The notes under the pieces are model-generated. The model did no database searches. It was not told the DNA's origin and saw only the letters and a list, made by a program, of their open reading frames with translations. 64,000 nt of DNA from positions 1,798,001 to 1,862,000 of the forward strand of contig NZ_FO704550.1 of assembly GCF_000968195.1 (NCBI RefSeq), read 5' to 3'. Origin of the DNA: Xenorhabdus doucetiae. GTDB lineage: Bacteria > Pseudomonadota > Gammaproteobacteria > Enterobacterales > Enterobacteriaceae. Numbering within the stretch: position 1 is the stretch's first letter; the number at the start of each line of letters is the position of its first letter. This document shows positions 9,201 to 19,000 of the stretch, one piece after another. The translations under genes and the position numbers were made by a program.

Positions 9201-12005
9201 ATCATTGATTGCACAGGGGGAAACCTGGCAGTTAATGAACAATTGGCCTCGGCTCTCTATTTAATTAAATCACACCGTGCATTTTGCAATGTCAATAAAC
9301 TCACGGATATTACCTTACTTGTTCAGAACGCACGTGAAGTTTGCAATGAGCCTGATATTGATCCACGTGCCGCCGCGATGTTGGCTATCAGCACGGTCAT
9401 TCGACAAGAGTTTCACGAAGTGAATTGCCGCGCGATAGACGTTGGTAATCCTGATGATTGCTCTGCTGAGATATTAATACGCGAAATAGAAGCAGGTGGA
9501 AATAAAACAGTTATCTATAGAAACAATCGAAGATGGACTGAAGCATTTTTATCCTATAGTCCTTTTGTGAAAGATAACATTTCTTGTTTAAAAAAAGAGG
9601 GTGTGTATTTACTCATTGGTGGGCGAGGGTTTATCGGCCACACATTCTCTCAATATCTTGCAACAGAATATCATGCTCACTTGGTTATTTCTTCACGATC
9701 TAAACATGAATATGCAGGTGATCAGAAATGGCAATCAGTAGCAGAAGCCTCCGCTAACTTAGAATTTATTCAGGTTAATGCAAGCGATCGTGTCGCAATG
9801 GAGAAACTTATCAATGATATGGTTGCTAAATATGGTCGCATTGATGGTGTATTCTATTTGGCGGGATTAACCGATGACGCTTCGTTTAGATCGATCAGTG
9901 AAACAGAAATGGAATATATTGATAGCCACCTTGTGCCCAAGCAAAAAGGGATAATGGTATTAGAACAGGTTTTGGAACCCGTTGATTATGATTTTTGTTT
10001 AGTTATTTCTTCTTTAGCTCCGATTCTCGGTGGTGTGGGATTTTATGCCTATGCAGCAGCCAGTGCCTATTTAGATGCGTTTGTATCGCAACATAACCGG
10101 AAGAATCCGAAAACCTGGACATTAATTAACTGGGATGGCTGGGAATTAGCTGAAAAAGATAAAATTAACGAAAAAGTGGGAAGCAGCTTATCACACTTGC
10201 TTGTGACGAGAAATGAAGGCACTTTTTTATTGGAAGATGTACTCAAATATCAGGAAAGACAGGCTGTTGTCATTTCGACTGCGGATATCAATGCACGTAT
10301 TGCTCAATGGTCAGCACCTTCTATCCATGATAATGAAGCAGAGACTCAGTATGAGGATTATTCAGTCAGGCCTGATTTAGACGTTGAGTATATTTTACCA
10401 AATAGTGAAATTGAAGAGAAATTAATCTCAATCTGGCAAGATTTCTTAAGAATTAAACCTATTGGTTTAAAAGATGATTTCTTTGAACTGGGCGGTAATT
10501 CACTTAAAGCAATAACATTATTATCACGAATTCATAAAAACTGTAAAATAGATGTATCATTAACGTATTTCTTTAAAAATCCGACGATCGAAGATATTGT
10601 CATATTATGTGGCTCTCAGTCGGAATCAGAGTATCAGATGATATTGCCGGCAGAGGTTCAAGATAATTATCCATTATCTTCCGGCCAGCGGAGACTTTAT
10701 TTACAACAGATATTTGATAAAAACTCTGTCGCTTATAACGAAACAGCAGTGTTTAATATTATCGGAAATTTAGATAAAGAGAAATTTAACAAAACACTTC
10801 AATTATTATTTAAACGACACGATTCACTGAGAATGTCATTCATTTTATGTGATGGAGAGCCGAGACAAAAATGTAACAATGATATTGAGTTAAACATCGA
10901 TTATTTAAAATTCGATTCATCCGATATGAGTGATGATGAAATAAAAGTTAAAGTTAATAGTTTGATTAGACCGTTTAATTTAAACAAGCCGCCACTGATT
11001 AGAGTTACCCTGCTTGAGATAAGAGAAGAACAATATATATTTTTCTTGGATTTACATCATATTATTTCAGATGGGCTTTCTCAAGATATCTTTGTCAGGG
11101 ATTTTTTAAGTCTTTATCAAGATGAAGAACTCAAGCCTTTAGAAATACAATATAAAGACTATACAGTCTGGCAACAAAAAATGTTAAATGATAACCGTAT
11201 ATTGAAGCAGAAAGAGTTTTGGTTATCAAATTTAAAAGATTTGCCTGAATTTAAATTACCAACAGATTATGTCCGGACAAATGAAGTAGGTAACACAGGT
11301 GGCTGGATAAGCTTTGTTATTGACAAAGAATTGAGTGATCAACTTGATGCTTTGGCAGAACAAGAGAATATTACAAAATTCATGCTGTTCATTTCATCTT
11401 ACGCTCTTTTGTTGAAAGATATCTCTGGGCAAGATGAATTTGCAGTCGGTACCCCAATATTGGGTCGGCCACAAAGTGAACTGCAAGATATTATTGGTAT
11501 GTTTGTTAATTTGCTGCCGATCACCTTTAAATGTGAAAGTGAATTATCATTTAATCATTTTGTTAAAAATGTTGCTGAAACAACAATAACATCATTTGAA
11601 AATGCTAATTTTCAGTTTGAGGATATGGTAAAAGAGCTGAATATCAAACCACGGTTAAATAGAACGCCGATCTTCGATACAGTATTTTCCTATATGAATA
11701 TTGGTATGGCTGATTTTATATTGCCTGAAGTTAAATTCTCTCGTTATGATATTAATCAGAAAAATACCCGTTTTGATATCACATTCTTTGTTAAGGAAAA
11801 TCATGAAGGTTATGAGTTCAATATTGAGTACAAAAAGAATTTATTTAAAGAGGAAACAATAAATTATTTTAAACAGAGATATTTAACATTGTTAAATAGT
11901 ATTGTTGCCCGTCCTGATACAGCAATTAAACAAATATTGAGTATGGATAATGAAGGAAGTCATAGTGAAATAGCAGAAGATGATTTATTTGACTTTAATT
12001 TCTAA
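6225..12005 (+). CDS. xcnH: XcnH, hybrid PKS with C-terminal condensation domain (KS-AT-KR-ACP-C)
   Basis: 1926 aa. KS about 5-430 with Cys175 in TACSTS, HGTATEIGDP and KSNIGH; AT about 515-810 with Ser613; KR about 1125-1320 with GGRGFIG cofactor loop; ACP Ser1426 (GGNSLK); condensation domain about 1480-1900 with H1611-H1612-I-I-S-D1616-G. The condensation domain would join the polyketide to the amino acid on XcnK. Two oddities: the AT nucleophile motif is GYSFG instead of GHSxG, and its specificity segment reads HAAHS instead of HAFHS. This agrees with an unusual extender such as hydroxymalonyl-ACP, which is known for the xenocoumacin pathway. The KR has Y-A-A-A-S where Y-x-x-x-N is usual, so its activity is uncertain. 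Confidence 0.92.
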   Translation: MTNSFDIAIVGMACNFPDATTPQMFWQNLISGKESIRKFTHEELIKSGYKEEEINDPNFVPAKAILKDYKSFDNNVFGYLKDEVDKMDPQCRLLHECCWHALEDAAYVPGEMRDRVGLFAGTSFNLPWISNQLKQKLTPAEIFDVVNWSLPESVITRIAYRLGLNGPVMSVHTACSTSLVAIHTACQSILSGDCDLALAGGVSISLPQESGYTYQKGMIRSADGHCRPFDADSGGTVGGNGVGILLLKLLDCALEDNDHIHAIIKGISVNNDGQRKVGFTAPSIEGQIEVISNAQMLAGVEPEDISYIECHGTATEIGDPIEVTALARVFQHSQHTCWLGAVKSNIGHLDEAAGIAGVIKTVMSLKNKQLAPTLHYKKPNDKLYLDETPFKVVDCPMEWTVPEGKKRMAGVSSFGIGGTNAHIVLAETDRQENIPDDESPNVFLISAETPEALQNNQQNLLNVLKDSKSYRLNDVAYVLQEGRKHLRYRKAFMGSTYQELCSALERATTNPAKAKDAEQSIVFMFPGQGAQYTNMALSLYENHSLFRSMVDSCLLLASEYLGESLRDKWFENGNSDYLSQTQYAQPAIFIIEYALSHCLIDNGIKPSVLIGYSFGELVAATIAEVFTLEDALKFVVRRGQLMQSLPAGAMLSIPLPASEVLPLCPEHIVIAIDNKDSCVVSSDEKSIEEFSQILKKKRILTTPIKSKHAAHSPVMAEINKELLQMLSGFTLSSPKTAIMSSVTGKILSETEVKSIQYWAEQAERTVCFVQGIENILNSSKHYVLLEVGVGRDLVNLVRRYTLPEDAQAIIQLLPEDNKAATQPYLFWSGLGKIWQQGIKIHWDKVRPSSDCKRISLPGYAFDRSIYWPENANFLHLFSGNESIETSQTPILKNENMSDWFYQSVWQQDILKHSKQNKHAKTALLFRLGECSEQSTLYKQELNNHYHKIIQVNIGSKCEFEIGIPSTLRALHVEDYENLFRFLNKNEVPIEEIIIDCTGGNLAVNEQLASALYLIKSHRAFCNVNKLTDITLLVQNAREVCNEPDIDPRAAAMLAISTVIRQEFHEVNCRAIDVGNPDDCSAEILIREIEAGGNKTVIYRNNRRWTEAFLSYSPFVKDNISCLKKEGVYLLIGGRGFIGHTFSQYLATEYHAHLVISSRSKHEYAGDQKWQSVAEASANLEFIQVNASDRVAMEKLINDMVAKYGRIDGVFYLAGLTDDASFRSISETEMEYIDSHLVPKQKGIMVLEQVLEPVDYDFCLVISSLAPILGGVGFYAYAAASAYLDAFVSQHNRKNPKTWTLINWDGWELAEKDKINEKVGSSLSHLLVTRNEGTFLLEDVLKYQERQAVVISTADINARIAQWSAPSIHDNEAETQYEDYSVRPDLDVEYILPNSEIEEKLISIWQDFLRIKPIGLKDDFFELGGNSLKAITLLSRIHKNCKIDVSLTYFFKNPTIEDIVILCGSQSESEYQMILPAEVQDNYPLSSGQRRLYLQQIFDKNSVAYNETAVFNIIGNLDKEKFNKTLQLLFKRHDSLRMSFILCDGEPRQKCNNDIELNIDYLKFDSSDMSDDEIKVKVNSLIRPFNLNKPPLIRVTLLEIREEQYIFFLDLHHIISDGLSQDIFVRDFLSLYQDEELKPLEIQYKDYTVWQQKMLNDNRILKQKEFWLSNLKDLPEFKLPTDYVRTNEVGNTGGWISFVIDKELSDQLDALAEQENITKFMLFISSYALLLKDISGQDEFAVGTPILGRPQSELQDIIGMFVNLLPITFKCESELSFNHFVKNVAETTITSFENANFQFEDMVKELNIKPRLNRTPIFDTVFSYMNIGMADFILPEVKFSRYDINQKNTRFDITFFVKENHEGYEFNIEYKKNLFKEETINYFKQRYLTLLNSIVARPDTAIKQILSMDNEGSHSEIAEDDLFDFNF

Positions 12006-12073
12006 TTGTCGTTGTTTCTTCATGAAAATTAATTTCACTATGTAGGTTAGCAGTAAAAATAAAACCCCATAAT

Positions 12074-12136
12074 TATATACCCGATGGATTTCGAGTTGCC
12101 GCTAACGCAGCGGCAACTCGAAAAACAAAGGATATA
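12074..12136. repeat. Short palindromic repeat (Xenorhabdus/Photorhabdus-type dispersed element)
   Basis: A perfect 14-bp inverted repeat (TTCGAGTTGCCGCT, 5-nt loop, complement) is preceded by TATACCCGATGGA and followed by GGATATA. Its ends resemble those of the larger element at 21735-21931. It lies in the 201-bp gap between xcnH and xcnI. Confidence 0.6.
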
Positions 12137-12206
12137 GATGATTATTAATCTTGGGTAATAGCCACTGCAATCAAGTTGAAATATTCGAATAGTACGGATT
12201 GTTAAT

Positions 12207-12938
12207 ATGTTAGATAAGATTAATTTAAATAAGCCTGTCAATGCGAGATTGAGATTATATCTTTTTCATCACGCAGGTGGATCTCATATGTTTTATCGGG
12301 CATGGCAACGCGAATTGCCAGACTGGATAGAGTTCATTGCAATAGAGCTTCCTGGCAGGGGATTAAGTTTTGGTAAAACGTGTCTGGAATCTATAGAGGA
12401 AATTATAGATAAATTATTGCCTGCGATTAAAACCGATAAACCCTTCGCATTTTTTGGTCACAGTATGGGGGCATTAATTGCTTATGAGTTGACATTGAAA
12501 TTACAAACACATGGTGTTCATCCATTGTGGATTGGGTTATCTTCCTTTAAACCAGCGCATATAAAGAAAAAAGAATCAGTCAAACGTTATATGATGGAAG
12601 ATAAACCGTTTTTAGATTATCTTAAAACACTGGGTGATACCAGTGAACTAATTGAAGATAAACATGCGTTACAGATAATGCTTACGATAATTAGAAAGGA
12701 TTTTAAAGTTATTGATAATTGTGTAATGAGCGAATCACAAATCGATAATAAAACAGCGGTGAGTCTTTTTTATGCTAAAGATGATCCAGAAGTTACCTAT
12801 GAAATGATAAAAGAATGGTCGAGATATATTTTAGGTCAATGCACAATTTATGGATTTCAGGGTGGGCATTTTTATTTGCAGAAATACAAAAATGATGTCA
12901 TCAAGAAAATTGAATCTGAAATAAATGAAATTATATAG
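12207..12938 (+). CDS. xcnI: XcnI, type II thioesterase
   Basis: 243-aa alpha/beta hydrolase of the external (type II) thioesterase family of NRPS/PKS clusters. The nucleophile Ser86 is in GHSMGA, with the family segment HHAGGS near residue 20, an acidic residue in the YAKDDPEV segment and a C-terminal GGHFYL histidine. These enzymes remove wrong or stalled acyl groups from carrier proteins. Nine bases separate it from xcnJ, so the two are probably co-transcribed. Confidence 0.9.
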   Translation: MLDKINLNKPVNARLRLYLFHHAGGSHMFYRAWQRELPDWIEFIAIELPGRGLSFGKTCLESIEEIIDKLLPAIKTDKPFAFFGHSMGALIAYELTLKLQTHGVHPLWIGLSSFKPAHIKKKESVKRYMMEDKPFLDYLKTLGDTSELIEDKHALQIMLTIIRKDFKVIDNCVMSESQIDNKTAVSLFYAKDDPEVTYEMIKEWSRYILGQCTIYGFQGGHFYLQKYKNDVIKKIESEINEII

Positions 12939-12946
12939 GAAATAAA

Positions 12947-13270
12947 ATGAAATATGTCATTATTTGGACACTGGTTTTTCATGATAAATGGAATGCTTTG
13001 ACGCGAAATGAACGGAAGAAATTGCAAAATACATCGTTGCCTGAAATATTGGAAAAGTACCACTCTTCCATTAGCTTAAGAACCATCGATACAGAAGGGT
13101 TTACGGCCGAGTTTCAAGATTTTGTTATTATAGAAACGGAAAATTTAAGTGATTATTACTGTATGTTACAGGACATGAGAAACACCCTTGTTTTCTCTGA
13201 AAAATATTTATCTATATCTAAGGTTTTCATGGGAATTGAAAATGCCCATGAGATTTATGACGATAATTAA
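12947..13270 (+). CDS. xcnJ: XcnJ, small darcynin-like protein
   Basis: 107 aa with no signal peptide or membrane segment. The pattern DTEGFTAEFQDF, then YYCMLQDMRNTLVFSEKY, then a late GIENA resembles the darcynin family (small proteins of unknown function that look like dimeric alpha/beta barrels). This similarity is from memory and the function is unknown. The start ATG follows AGGA and is 8 bases after the xcnI stop. Its position between thioesterase and NRPS matches xcnJ. Confidence 0.75.
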   Translation: MKYVIIWTLVFHDKWNALTRNERKKLQNTSLPEILEKYHSSISLRTIDTEGFTAEFQDFVIIETENLSDYYCMLQDMRNTLVFSEKYLSISKVFMGIENAHEIYDDN

Positions 13271-13303
13271 TTTTAGTCAGTCTCATTGATAGAGTGACTA
13301 AAA
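13271..13303 (+). terminator. Inverted repeat after xcnJ, possible terminator or attenuator
   Basis: Perfect 9-bp stem (TTTTAGTCA / TGACTAAAA) around a 15-nt loop, 20 bases before the xcnK start. No long T run follows, so strong termination is doubtful. Confidence 0.45.
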
Positions 13304-13323
13304 TTAAACGATAGGGTGTTTAT

Positions 13324-15900
13324 ATGATGAATATAAAAGATGAATTAAATACAAATATTGATAAAGTCTATTTCTGGAAGAAAGTGATTAATGAATATGA
13401 ACCATCAGGGTTTGAAAAATCGTTGATATCCAATAATGATGGTGTGAATATACAAAATATATCATTTTCACGTGAAGTATCAAATAATCTCTTGTTTATG
13501 GCGAATAGTTCAGATAAACGATTAAGTCTTTTGCTTTTATCGTTGTTCGGATTTGCCGAGTCAATTATGCAGAGAAGTAAGAACTCTTTAATTTTAACCA
13601 CAAATTACATAGATAATGATGAGTTCCCAAAAATACTGTGTGTTCCTGCAAAGTATGAACCTGATCAAACTTTGGTCGGGCTTATAAAAACAGTATCTAA
13701 AAGTACACATGATTTATTGCAGTATAAATTGGATTCCTTTCAGGATGTTTGTGATCAACCTAAGTTTTTTACATCTTGTATTTTATTGAAAAACTGTCAG
13801 GCAGTGAATAAAGAAATTTATGATTTATCTGTTTCTCAATTACTTTTTGAGCATGATAGCGAAATAATCAGTTGTGAAATTCATTCTCCTTATTCTGTGA
13901 ATTATTATAATGAACTGATTAAAATGGTAGAGTTATTAGTACAGCAGGTTCGTTCTGAAGAAACGCTCAGTACCCTTAAATTATCTGAGAGTTCGGGTCA
14001 ATATACCGATCCATTGTCATCTAAGATTGAACGTCATTTTACTATTCACTCTTTATTTGCGGAAAAAGCAAAAATACATCCTTTGCGTATCGCAGTAACG
14101 GATGAAAATTCTTCTCTTAATTACATTGAGTTAGATAAATTAAGTTCATTTTTTGCATCTAAGTTGTTAAGTCAGGGTATTAAACAATATGATGCTGTCG
14201 GTATTCATATGAACCGTTCATGTACAGCGATTGTCGCTATGTTGGCGGTTCTGAAAATAGGCGCTAAATATTGCCCGTTTGATATCAATTGGCCGATAGA
14301 ACGGAAGAAATATGTCAAAGACACTTCTGCCATTAAGTATTTAATTGTTTCCGATGAAACGGCTTGTGAGCTTGAAAATTGCCAAAATATTGTTTATGCA
14401 CCACTTGAGATTAATACTGATATTGATGCCGACGAGAAATTTCATATAACGTCTGAAGATTCGGCTTATATTATTTTCACTTCAGGTTCAACAGGAGCAC
14501 CGAAAGGTGTAGAAGTTTCCCACTCTGCTGTAATCAATCTGGTTTTAGGGCTACATGATCGGGTTTATCAGCATTATCAAGATCAGGCTCCTCTTAATGT
14601 CGCCATGATGTCTGCATTGAGCTTCGATGCCTCAGTACAACAGTTATATCCTGCATTGTTACTCGGTCATACCCTCCATATAGTACCGGAATCAGTTAGG
14701 ATAGATGGAAAAAGTGTCGTTGAGTTTTGGCGTAAGAGTACTATCCATATTGCCGATTGTACTCCGACACATTTGCGTATGATCCACACACAATTTGCTG
14801 AAAATTCCATTCATTTTACCGTGAATCATCTGATGATTGGTGGCGAATTGTTGGAAAAACACAACTGGCATAACTTTGCTAAATGCTGGGCGTCGGTTCC
14901 TAATGCCTCTAATGCTTATGGCCCTACAGAATGTTGTGTTCAGTCTTCTTCTTTTGAATTTAACGAGAATAGTGATATTCAAACAGCCACGATCCCGATA
15001 GGTTTTCCTATGCCGGGAGAAGAGATTATATTGATTGACGACTTTTTAAGACAGTTACCTCAAGGTGCCGTCGGTGAGATTGCCATTGCTGGAAATGGTC
15101 TTGCAAAAGGTTATATCAATAATCCATCGTTAACGGCCGAAAAATTTATTATCATTGATGGTAAAAGATATTATAGGACAGGTGATCTCTCCCAATACTC
15201 TGGCGAAAATGGTTTAATCTATCTTGGCCGGTCCGATAGTCAGGTTAAAATTAATGGTTATCGTATTGAATTAGGCGAGATAGAAGTCATTACGCAAAAA
15301 TCAGTGTATGAGCAAATGAATGAATCTGAACTGAGTTCAGAGGCCGTATGTGATGTTTTTGTCATGGTTAACTCTCAAGATTTAGACAATAAAATTTTGG
15401 TCGCTTATATCTATACTCATATTGAATTTGATCAGGAAATTTTGAAAAGTGCATTGGTTAAACACTTGCCAAGTTACATGATCCCCCACTATTTCATTAA
15501 GGTTGAAGAATTTCCACAAAACAATAGCGGTAAAATCGATGTGACAAAATTACCTGATCCCAGAAGTATGGTAAGAAGTAGTGAATTGAAACCTTGTAGC
15601 AGTGAGGTTGAAGTAAATATATTATCTTTATGGGCTGATGTTTTAAAAATAAATAAAGAAAATATCAGTGTATATGATAATTTCTTTGATTTGGGTGGTT
15701 CTTCATACACATTATTACAACTTAGTATTAAATTAAATGAGTTCTTTAATAAAGAAATTGAGGTTGTTGACTTATTCCAATATACAACAATAGAGCAACA
15801 AGCCAATTTCATAGAATCTCATGGGAAGATAGAAGAGAATAATTTATTTTATAATAATCAACTGGAACAATTTGATAAGGTGTTAGGGATGTTTAATTAG
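13324..15900 (+). CDS. xcnK: XcnK, nonribosomal peptide synthetase (degenerate C fragment-A-PCP)
   Basis: 858 aa. About 230 N-terminal residues resemble the second half of a condensation domain but have no HHxxxDG motif. An adenylation domain follows (about 245-740: FTSGSTGAPKG, NAYGPTE, YRTGD, GRSDSQVKINGYRIELGE, NNSGK), then a PCP with Ser794 (GGSSYT). It needs the condensation domain at the end of XcnH in trans. The amino acid should be leucine if the collinear xenocoumacin scheme holds (the isocoumarin part is leucine-derived). The pocket residues I could align (Asp, Ala, Gln from FDASVQ; Met, Gly; Ala; Val, Gln) are not a leucine code I recognise. An in-frame Met lies two codons in. Confidence 0.9.
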   Translation: MMNIKDELNTNIDKVYFWKKVINEYEPSGFEKSLISNNDGVNIQNISFSREVSNNLLFMANSSDKRLSLLLLSLFGFAESIMQRSKNSLILTTNYIDNDEFPKILCVPAKYEPDQTLVGLIKTVSKSTHDLLQYKLDSFQDVCDQPKFFTSCILLKNCQAVNKEIYDLSVSQLLFEHDSEIISCEIHSPYSVNYYNELIKMVELLVQQVRSEETLSTLKLSESSGQYTDPLSSKIERHFTIHSLFAEKAKIHPLRIAVTDENSSLNYIELDKLSSFFASKLLSQGIKQYDAVGIHMNRSCTAIVAMLAVLKIGAKYCPFDINWPIERKKYVKDTSAIKYLIVSDETACELENCQNIVYAPLEINTDIDADEKFHITSEDSAYIIFTSGSTGAPKGVEVSHSAVINLVLGLHDRVYQHYQDQAPLNVAMMSALSFDASVQQLYPALLLGHTLHIVPESVRIDGKSVVEFWRKSTIHIADCTPTHLRMIHTQFAENSIHFTVNHLMIGGELLEKHNWHNFAKCWASVPNASNAYGPTECCVQSSSFEFNENSDIQTATIPIGFPMPGEEIILIDDFLRQLPQGAVGEIAIAGNGLAKGYINNPSLTAEKFIIIDGKRYYRTGDLSQYSGENGLIYLGRSDSQVKINGYRIELGEIEVITQKSVYEQMNESELSSEAVCDVFVMVNSQDLDNKILVAYIYTHIEFDQEILKSALVKHLPSYMIPHYFIKVEEFPQNNSGKIDVTKLPDPRSMVRSSELKPCSSEVEVNILSLWADVLKINKENISVYDNFFDLGGSSYTLLQLSIKLNEFFNKEIEVVDLFQYTTIEQQANFIESHGKIEENNLFYNNQLEQFDKVLGMFN

Positions 15901-16002
15901 TCATTGTTAACAATCAAAAAATAAAAATCATGTTTAATTAATATATTTATGAGCTTCGTTAGCTTTCGTTAAAGTATTTATTGCTATTGGTGATGACATA
16001 TT

Positions 16003-19000
16003 ATGAATAAAAAAGAAAATTTAACTGATTATAAATCATCTCAAAAATTAACAGGTCTAGAAATCGCTATCATTGGTATTTCTTGTCAATTCCCAAATAG
16101 TCCAACGGTAGAAAGTTTTTGGAAAAATTGTCTTGAAGGTAATGACTGTATTACCCGTTTTTCTGATGAAACTTTAGCTGAAAATGGTGTTCCTGAGAAC
16201 GAGTATAAAAGTCAGAATTATGTCAATGCAAAAGGTGTGATTGAAAATCCTTTAAGATTTGATGCCGAATTTTTCCAATACAATAAACGAGAAGCAGAAT
16301 TACTTGAACCACAAATCAGACACCTGCATCAATGTAGTTTTGACGCATTGGGTTCAGCAGGCATAGCACCGTCGGTTTATAAAGGAAAAGTAGGCTGTTA
16401 TTTGGTGGCCGGTGCTCAATTGCAGTGGCAGATGGCTGCTTATGAAGAAAGTAAACAAGATGCAGTGGGTCTGTTTTCTGCATTTAGTCTTATTGAGAAA
16501 GATTTTGCAGCGACGCGTTTAGCTTATAAGCTCGGTTTGACGGGGCCGGCAGTCGCATTACAAACGGCGTGTTCTTCTTCATTAACTGCTGTGCACATGG
16601 CTGCCCGCGCATTGTTACTGGGTGAATGCCAGGTAGCTTTAGTAGCGGCCGCAGCTTTGACGACGCCTAATCAGCAAGGGTATCTCTATCTGGATGGCAT
16701 GATTGAGTCACCGGATGGTATGTGTCGTCCTTTCGATGAACATGCCAATGGCACTGTCGGTGGAGAAGGCGTTGGCGCTATTGTTCTACAACCTTTGAAA
16801 CAGGCCCTTGAAGAGAAACGATCTATTATTGCTCTGATTAAGGGAAGTGCCATCAATAATGATGGTGCGAGAAAAGTGGGCTATACCGCGCCGAGTATTG
16901 AAGGGCAAACAGATGTTATTCGTAGTGCAATCACCGTATCCAAGGTTGGCCCTAAATCAATTTCATATATTGAAGCGCATGGAACAGCCACTAAGCTCGG
17001 TGATCCTATTGAAATAACTGCGTTAAAAAACGCATTTGATGGTTGTCCGGCGGGCAGTATCGCAATAGGTTCGGCTAAATCCATTCTCGGGCATCTCGAT
17101 AGTGCAGCAGGTATGGCCGGTTTAATTAAGACCGCGTTAATGTTGAAAAATAAAATGTTGTGCGCCAATAAGTATTTCAACACACCAAATCCTAAGCTTA
17201 AGCTGGAGTCGTCACCTTTTTACATTAATACGCATAGTCAGGAATGGCATAGTCAATCGATCAGAAGAGCAGGAGTCAGCTCTTTTGGTATTGGTGGAAC
17301 AAATGCGCATGTGATTCTTGAAGAAATATCATATCAGCCACTGCAATCTGAAATACCGGAACAACTCACTCTTTTACCTCTTTCAGCAAAAAATGAAGCC
17401 AGTTTATCAATGATGGAAAATGAATTGCTGAAATTTTTGTCAGAGAAGCAATATAAGTTATCTGATATTGCTTATACCTTGCAGCAAGGACGGGAACACT
17501 TTGATTACCGTTCTGTACTGGTTTGCTCAGGGGATCAGGAAAATCATAACTTATCTGATTTTGTTCGTGCCAAAGTAAAATATTCTGATAAGAAAATGGT
17601 CTTTTTATACCCAGGGCAAGGAACACAATATCCGGGTATGACTTATGCTTTATATCAGCAGGAAAGTGTATTCAGGGAGAGTTGCCAAGCATGTTTATCC
17701 TTATTGCCGGAAGATTCTCAACAAAAATTGTATCATTTTTTTGTGAATGCGGCTGAACAAGAGAATGTCTCTAACGAAATAACTCAATTAGCTATTTTTA
17801 TTGTTGAATATGCGATGACATCTTTATTCCAGAGCAAAGGGTTTAAACCCTTTGCTCTGTTTGGGCACAGTTTAGGTGAATATGTTGCGGCAACAATATC
17901 GGGGGTATTTTCATTGGGTGATGCTTTGCATTTGGTTAGTCAGCGAGCAAAACTCATCGAAACGATGTCACCGGGTGTCATGTTGAGTGTATCATTGAGT
18001 GCAGAGCAGATAGGTAGTTATCTTAATGAAGAGCTTGAAATAGCGGCAATTAATGGTAAAGAATCTGTCGTTATCTCTGGTAATGCAATGAATATTGATA
18101 AGCTGGAATCAGCTCTTCAAAATGATAATATTTATTGCAGAAGATTAAAAACATCTCATGCCTTCCATTCCAGAGCAATAGATGAAATCCAAGCAGAATA
18201 TGCTAATTCGTTAAACTCAGTAAACTTTGATCAGCCCAATATCCCCATTATTTCTAATTTAACGGGTGTGTGGCATTCTGTAGAAAGTATCAGGGCACCT
18301 GAGTATTGGTTGTCACATCAGCGGAATACCGTTGATTTTTTGAGGGGATTGGAAACATTATCTGAGTTTAATGACCTCGTATTTATCGAAATGGGGCCGG
18401 GTAATACTTTATCCAGTTTTGTACATAAGTATTACCAAAACGAGAGTGAAAATAAGCCATTAATCATTAACATGATTAAGCATCCTAATTTGACAGATGA
18501 TGATCATGAGTATTTCTATCGTCAACTTGGGAAAATATGGTGTAGCACAGAAGGAATTAAGTGGGAAAATATCAATCAGCCAGAAGGGCGGTTGATTCAT
18601 ATGCCAGTGTATCAGTTTGCCAAGACGGAATACGCTAAACTAAGAGATAAATTAGTTTCTGGTTTAAATATTAATAGTGATAGTAAACAGGAGAATAAAA
18701 ATAAACTTTATTCTCCTGGTTGGCAACGAGAACTTTATTATCAGGTAGGGGAAGAAACGAAATACCAACAAGTTTTTATTCTCTGTACTCAAACAAATAA
18801 TTCTTATTATCTTGATTTAAGCAAAGAATTGTGGCCTGGCAGTAAAGTCATTTTCATTGATAATCTAGAAGAGGTTAAATCATTAATATTATTAACTGAC
18901 AGTACTTTGATTCTTATTCCTGAAAATGAACCGTCCGAAAATGATCCCATTGAATATTATCTACGGTGGGTGGAAGGACTTCGCGTCATTTTAAATTTAT

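Noticed and set aside
13324..15900. Assigning leucine from the adenylation pocket code
   Set aside because: The residues I could align do not form a known leucine code, and one position is uncertain. The substrate is inferred only from the known product.
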